This document shows positions 58,501-64,000 of a stretch of 64,000 bases of DNA, one piece after another (position 1 is the first letter of the stretch; each line of letters opens with the position of its first letter). The notes below the pieces were generated by a model. It was not told where the DNA came from. It saw only the letters and a program-made list of their open reading frames with translations, and ran no database searches. A program made the translations under genes and the position numbers. The stretch comes from Desmodesmus armatus (taxonomy: Eukaryota; Chlorophyta; Chlorophyceae; Sphaeropleales; Scenedesmaceae), in the NCBI GenBank assembly GCA_007449985.2, contig VIIQ02000582.1, positions 186,001-250,000 of the forward strand, in the 5' to 3' direction.

Positions 58501-61500
58501 AGCGCTTGCGCTTGCTGCTGCGGCAGCAGCTGCGGCATCTGCTGGTGTATCTGTCTCCATCGGGGTGACGTCAGTGCTGCCAGTGCTGCCACTGCTGCCA
58601 GCCGCCGCTGCTGCCAAGGCGGCATCTGATTGTAGCTGCCATGCCTCACCCGCTTGCTCCACTGCTCGTAGCGTCGCTGCTGCAATGCTGTCCTGCGGGT
58701 CGCTGACGCCCAGCAGCAGCAAGGGAAGCAACACTGGCGCATACGTCCTGCATCGCGCATGCGCTGCTGCTGCTGCTGAGCCGTCTGCTGCTGTCCCCTG
58801 CTGCTGCAGAGTGCTGCAGCCCAGCCAGTGAGCTAGGGCCTGGTAGTATGCCTCCCTCACTGACGGTGTGTGGTCAAAGGTAAGGGGCTTGATGGCTGGA
58901 GCCACTTGGCTGTCCAGCAGACCTGCAGGGAAGTGCGTGAGTGTATGACAAGCAAAACAAAGTGTTCGACCTGAGAAATGGCTCCAGTTGCGCTGATTGC
59001 AGTCTTTTTCTGGATGAAATTAATTGAGTCAGCCGAAAAGCTGCTGGCATACTTCTTTCAAGATTGTCTCTGTTCCGGAGGAGAGGGAGGAGAGGGGGTG
59101 AAAGTCTACGCTTTCGCCAGAGACAGAGACCTATGTCGTAGATCTACGCCTCTGGGGTGGCGTAGCGTGAGCATGGGGTGGCGTAGCGTGAGATTTTCTC
59201 CCTGTCTCTCCCTCCCCCTCCTTTGAATCCCCTTCCCCCTCCTTCCTCTGCCTCCGTCTCGCCCCCTCCCTGTCCACCTCTCACCTGCAGGGAGGCCTGA
59301 CCATACCAAGCCGCGCAGGCCTGCCAGTGCTGCCAGCCGCACTTTACTGTGCTGGTGCGACAGGTTGGGGATGGCGGCCTGCAAGCATGATGAGCAAGCA
59401 GAGGACATGGTGGGGGAGGGTGTGGCGTCGAATCGACGGTGTGGCTGGGGTTGGTGGGAAAAGGGGAATGTGTCTCACTGCGACGATTGAGTAAGTTGTG
59501 GCATTGAACAGCTCCAGATGCTTCGCCTCCAGGCATGCATCGCGAAGGACTGCAGCACACACTCCAGCAATCAGCTGTGATTGTCCACTGTGACATTGTC
59601 AACTTCAAGCTGGCAGGAGACCAAAGCGCTTCCACCTGTGCAGTCGCCTTGGTCCCCTGCCTGCTGCACTAACATTGCTCTGTGGGGAAAGAGTGCAGCA
59701 CACACTGTTTGTTTGCCTGCCAGCTACGCGGCCCAAAAGCTTGCATGTTATTCGTACGTCTCATGTTTGTACTTCTCATGTTACACGCACCTGCACCAGT
59801 CTTTCTGCTTTGTCCTCCAGCGCACCGGGGGGCAGCTTGTGCGCCAGTGCTGCCAGGCCAGCTGCTGCTGCTTTCTTGGCATCAGGAAAGGGGTCTTCCA
59901 GCCCCCGGGCCAGCAAGAGGCAGAGATCGCTGCAGCAGGTGGACAGGACGCTGCAGGCAGAACGAGGGGCGTGATTCGAGGTTGCGTTGGAGGTTGGGTG
60001 GGTGGTAGTGATGGTCTTATGTAAAATAAGTGACGGCAGCTCACAGGGTGCTGCATACAGGACACCAAAAAAGGGGAGGGGGGGACTGCAACTGAAAGGG
60101 TTTGCTAAAAGGTTGTGGAGAAGGAGTGCATCAGGGAAGGCATCTTCCAGCCCCCGGGCCAGCAGGAGGCAGATATCGCTGCAGCAGGTGGACATGGTGC
60201 TGCGAGCGGAACGAGGGCATGGGTTCGGGTTGTGGTGGAAGTTGGGTGAGTGGTAGTGGTGGTGTGATGGGGATTATGGGACGGCAGCTGTTCAGGATGC
60301 TGCAGGCAGGACAATGCACAGGCCGGGGGCGGGCGCACCGAGGGTGACAAGCACGGAGGCTAAGTTGCAGCAAGCTACCTTCATGGGAAGAGAGTAGTGC
60401 AGGGGAGGGAGTGCAGGGAGGGAACTGCCCTGGCTTGCAGGGGGCGATGGGGATGAGGCAAGGCAAGTGGTCTGGTGGTGGGTGGGTGGTGTTTGTTCTT
60501 GTTTACGTTGCGTGGTGGTAGGTGCAGTGCGGTTGTGGCACAGGGTTACTGATTCTGTGTTGAAATTGCACTTCTGCACCCAGGCAGTCACCACACGCAG
60601 TAACGGCACAGTGTACTGCTCAGACATACTCGACAAGTTATGCATGTCAGTTTCACACGCACACAGCGCAGACCCTATGACACACCTTGTGCTAGCTGCT
60701 TTGACCACCATCAACATCATGCTTCACGTTCCCAGGCGGTTTCGTTCTGCAAAAGCAACAATTCTACCTAGGTGCCAAAACAGCACCACCGGCACACCTT
60801 GTGCTGGCTGCTTTGACCACATCCTGTATGTTGAGCACACAGCGCAGACCCCACCACTCACCTTGTGCTTGCTGCTTTGACCACCTCCTGAATGAAATCC
60901 TGTGCTGCCAGCCGTACCTCCTCTGCTGGCTCCTCCACAGGCACACGGCCCATGCGGCCCGCCAGCACAGGCAGCAGCCCTGACAGCAGCGGGCCAGGGT
61001 CTGCAGCAGCAGACACACATGTGACTCACATGTATTCCATATGTTCAAGACACGCAATTGCGAGATTACCCTGTCATCATGACATTGGCATCATGTACCT
61101 GCTTGATGCAACTCATGCGTTCAACACGTTGAAAGAGGCATACTGCAGTGAGATCTACAATATGCCTTCAGAGGGATGGCAATGAACACCGTTGGTTTTG
61201 TCACACAGCCCTGGGCCAGCACCACAACTGAAGGTAGCACTGTACAGTAGAAGAGGGAATCTACATACACATTAGTACAAGAGGGACTCCCTGTATACAA
61301 CATGTGTGCCTGAACGCTGGGAGCCTGGGTATGCCATCCACAAAAGTTGCATGACAGCTGACGAGCCTTTCTGTCCACAAAACATTGCCTGTGAACAGGA
61401 TCATACATTCAGTGCATTTGCGCTTGATGTCAGCTTCACCACTGAGGCAGTCACGACCTCTGAGCAAACACACCTGCTAAGTGTGGTGCAGCATCCAGCA

Positions 61501-62375
61501 GTAGTTGCAGTGCTGTAACCCTGCAGCGCTCTACAGGGTCTGAGAGCAGGATCGCTATCGGCTGCAGCAGCACACCTGACAGTAGTGCCTGCACAGGCAG
61601 CACAAGCAGCAGCCGCCCACTAGTGTGAGTGATGACGGCTACATGACAACGAGTCTCACCCCAGCCCTGCGCAGCTGCTGAAGAATAGGTGTCGTCAGGT
61701 GTGCCTAGCCAGGCTGGCGATCAGGCTGCGGATGCTGGGGCTTGCTGCATATACTCCCTCCTTGTTTGCACTGTGCCTTGCCGCCATGCGATGTGTTGGC
61801 AGCTGGCAAGACGGCATGACAGAGCTCAGCCTGTTCACAGGAGTTTCATCTGCTACCAATACTCACAGGCAAAAGAGAGTGTGGGCCTTACTGGGTGGAC
61901 TGCGCCAGCCTGGCCAGCTTGCTGTGCATGGATCCCTCACCTGCAGCATAGCTGGCGACGCCTTCTGCGTGGTTGAATCACCCTTTAGCAGCTTGGTTGC
62001 AAGGCTACTGGCTGCGCTCCTGCGCGTGCTGCGGTCTGGGTCTGAAAGGCAGTTGATGGTGCGCTGCAACGTGGCAACATACTGTTGCACCTGCTCATGG
62101 GTGAGGCCTGCTGCTGAAGGGTCGTACTGCGCTGCTGCTATGGGTGGCTGCTGATGAGGCTGCTGTGGAAGGCCCAGCTGCTTGTGGGGCCCACTGGGAC
62201 CGGCTGCAGGCTGCTGCCTGCTGGGCAGCACACGGGTGTGTGTCTGCACACCAGGGATGCCAAAGCCCTGGATTCCTGTCGATACTGACTTTGGCACCGG
62301 TTTTACACGGGAGCCTGCGTTCAGCTCCTTCCAAATGTCATCTACAGACTTCTTTTTTGGCGGGGCTGGGTCCAT
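55599..62375 (-). CDS. DNAAF5: Dynein axonemal assembly factor 5 (HEATR2)
   Basis: Cytoplasmic HEAT-repeat protein needed to preassemble ciliary dynein arms. Exons: 62375-61941, 61704-61660, 61588-61474, 61000-60862, 59950-59791, 59574-59479, 59378-59285, 58922-57520, 57280-57098, 56904-56641, 56474-56394, 56128-55982, 55733-55599. They give 1,098 residues in one frame. HEAT repeats run nearly throughout. Family-like blocks are LLSDPVERCR, VEEPAEEVRL, NLSHQHSKVRLAAL and YPELLKRLDDSSNKV near the end. It is longer than the ~855-residue human protein through Ala/Gly loops in the 1.4-kb exon. The N-terminus has a basic-SVDDIWKEL motif and a Pro/Gln-rich linker not typical of animal proteins. Exon 2 (45 nt) is the least certain. 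Another HEAT protein is the alternative. Confidence 0.85.
60127..60200 (-). repeat. Decoy copy of the 5' part of DNAAF5 exon 5
   Basis: Repeats the first ~70 bases of exon 5 (59950 downward) and its CTCGCAG acceptor as part of a ~250-bp tandem unit that includes intron sequence. The decoy keeps LARGLED, then diverges. Confidence 0.88.
60667..60826 (-). repeat. Two decoy copies of the 3' edge of DNAAF5 exon 4
   Basis: 60684-60712 and 60794-60826 repeat the last ~28 coding bases of exon 4 (GTGGTCAAAGCAGC...AGCACAAG) with GTGTG donors, interleaved with a repeated CACAGCGCAGACCC tract. The true donor is at 60861. Confidence 0.88.
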
Positions 62376-63072
62376 GCCAGGCAGCTGGGGACCAGACTTA
62401 GCTGCAGAAGTGCTGGTGACTGTTAGGAGGCTCCTAACTGACTAAAGAATGCTCACATGCAACCAAATCGCAGCTGCTTGGGTTGCTGCTGATGGTGCAG
62501 ATGCAAGACTCTCTGGGAGGCGGGCAGCTTACTGCTGATAGTTGCTGATGACGATCGAGAAGGTGTATCCGAGCTGACGCAATTTAGAGTACTATAAACG
62601 GCGTTTTGGGTGGACGTGTGGACTTTACAGTGGCTCTACACGAAGTCTTGAAGCGTGATCTGTTCGCTTCGGTGAATGATCAGCCGGAGCCAGGGAGATT
62701 ATCCTAAAAGTATTTGAGGCGACCAGCAAATAAGCAAAGTATACTGTCGAGCACATAGGTGGGTCACAGGTCACACTGCAACGGTTGTGGGACGCCTAGC
62801 ACGAAGTTGTTCCCTTTTGAGCGTTCCTACTGAGCACGGTGGACACAGCTGGCATCAGGCAGGGCTTGGGCTGTTGACCGTTGCCACCATATTGATCTGG
62901 CCATCAAGCAGTTCAGGTTGTCTGATAACCACTGGAGTTGCCAGCTAGAGGTACAGACACACGTGCTGGGTTCAGATCTCTTGTAGCAGCTGCAGGGAGC
63001 AACGGACGCTGGACGCAATGTGCTAGGCATCAACAGAGCAACTCTCAGTCCAGTTCAGTTGCGTGCTGCACG
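62376..63072. promoter_or_regulatory. Shared divergent promoter region, DNAAF5 / alpha-COP
   Basis: 697 bases between opposite start codons. ACTATAAACG at ~62590 is TATA-like for the plus strand but would give a ~460-base leader to alpha-COP. No other element is recognisable by eye. Confidence 0.45.
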
Positions 63073-64000
63073 ATGCTCACCAAGTTTGAGACAAAGAGCA
63101 ACAGGGTGAAGGGCTTGTCCTTTCACCCCAAGCGGTGAGCAGCTTCAGCAGCACAGCGATCGGGGTGGCTGCATGATGGGGGTTACATTCCGGCAAGCAG
63201 TTGGTACCAATCCACATAGTGCACCTTCACCCAGCCTTGACACACAGCAGCTGCCATCCTGTCTTCAAGCTGGATTGCAAATCAATTTGAAATCAACACA
63301 TGCTTGCATTTCAAAGTCACCTGAAGCATCGTCTGCTGCTTCATGTGTGTGCCCTTGTATCTGTTGCCTGCAGGCCATGGATTTTGGCCAGCTTGCACAG
63401 CGGCGTGATCCAGGTTGGTTGCAGTCTGCAGACGCATGAACTGACATGGGACATGGCAGCTGCATTCTGCACCTCGTAACACTGCAGCACGCTTCGAAGC
63501 TTGCACCCCGCAGGCAGCACCAGACAGACTCGCAGCTGCCAAGGATCATATGTAGTCTGAGGCAGCATCAGCATGCGATGTACTGCTGCCTTGGGGTCGG
63601 CAGGTTCAACCTAATTCCGGGGCTAGGCAGCCATAGCTCTATGTTCTGCTAGGCATGTGCATCTTGGCGTCCCACTCGCCAGGGTTGAACAGTATTAAGA
63701 TCTGCTCACTGTTTGCCACGTGTGCTATTACAACCCTATAGCCACCATCTGAAACAAACGTTGGGCAGTCCATGCTCAGCAACCACGAGTCAGCAATAGT
63801 GCAGCAGGCGCCCCAACTTGCACCCTGCACGCAGTACCAGTGCCCGCTCAGCAGCTGCAACAGCACACAGCACTGCAGTGGTGGTGCTGCAGGGTTGATT
63901 GCTAGGCTACACATCCAGGCCTTTGTGCCCTGGAAGCGGGTGGTAGCTTTTTTGGGTTTGTCTAGGCACCTGTTGATGGCCGCACTGCCGGCTATTTCTA
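63073..64000 (+). CDS. COPA: Coatomer subunit alpha (alpha-COP), 5' end only
   Basis: COPI vesicle coat subunit for Golgi-ER transport. Exon 1, 63073-63134, encodes the nearly invariant N-terminus MLTKFETKSNRVKGLSFHPK. Exon 2, 63374-63413, continues PWILASLHSGVIQ after a split Arg codon. This is the first WD40 blade. The expected next segment (LWDYRMGTL) is not found before 64000, so the gene continues beyond the window and intron 2 exceeds 580 bases. The ATG context and the family start agree. Confidence 0.93.

Overview
Nuclear DNA from a flagellated green alga, most likely of the Chlamydomonadales (volvocine or Haematococcus-like). The evidence is: intron-dense genes with GT-AG splice sites; TGTAA-type poly(A) signals; many CAG/Gln/Ala runs; a PAT/kangaroo-like tyrosine-recombinase retroelement; a SnRK2-like kinase; and a cytoplasmic assembly factor for ciliary dynein. 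I cannot name the species.

Layout, left to right. (1) 1-7,050 is a second, decaying copy of the 3' end of the exocyst gene SEC6. It is interrupted by a 4.6-kb retrotransposon with split direct repeats (967-5,527; gag, RT-RNase H, broken tyrosine recombinase, all on the minus strand). (2) 7,262-18,434 (-) is the intact 21-exon SEC6 gene, 863 codons. (3) 18,944-19,903 (+) is an intronless DOT1-like methyltransferase. (4) 19,904-23,368 has no gene I can support. (5) 23,369-27,622 (-) is an 8-exon SnRK2-like protein kinase with a large activation-segment insert. (6) 28,135-38,312 (+) is an 18-exon Ku70. (7) 39,757-46,697 (+) is a 17-exon cationic amino acid transporter with three consecutive microexons. 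(8) 46,698-49,330 is gene-free. (9) 49,331-54,062 holds two convergent, frame-disrupted copies of an unrecognised Gln/Ala-rich protein. (10) 55,599-62,375 (-) is a 13-exon DNAAF5/HEATR2. (11) From 63,073 (+) come the first two exons of alpha-COP, which runs off the window.

Exon structures were built by hand from splice consensus and family knowledge. Every complete multi-exon model keeps one reading frame end to end (SEC6 2,592 nt, kinase 1,839, Ku70 2,067, transporter 1,767, DNAAF5 3,297), which supports the models. The genes are unrelated housekeeping functions (secretion, DNA end joining, nutrient uptake, cilia assembly, vesicle coats). Three pairs are divergent: SEC6/methyltransferase, kinase/Ku70 and DNAAF5/alpha-COP.

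The most unusual feature is structural. In SEC6, Ku70, the transporter and DNAAF5, pieces of exons together with their splice sites are tandemly duplicated into the neighbouring introns and then decay. This leaves about 20 decoy exon edges. One such duplication also exposes a 79-bp foldback insertion, with its empty site in the sister copy.
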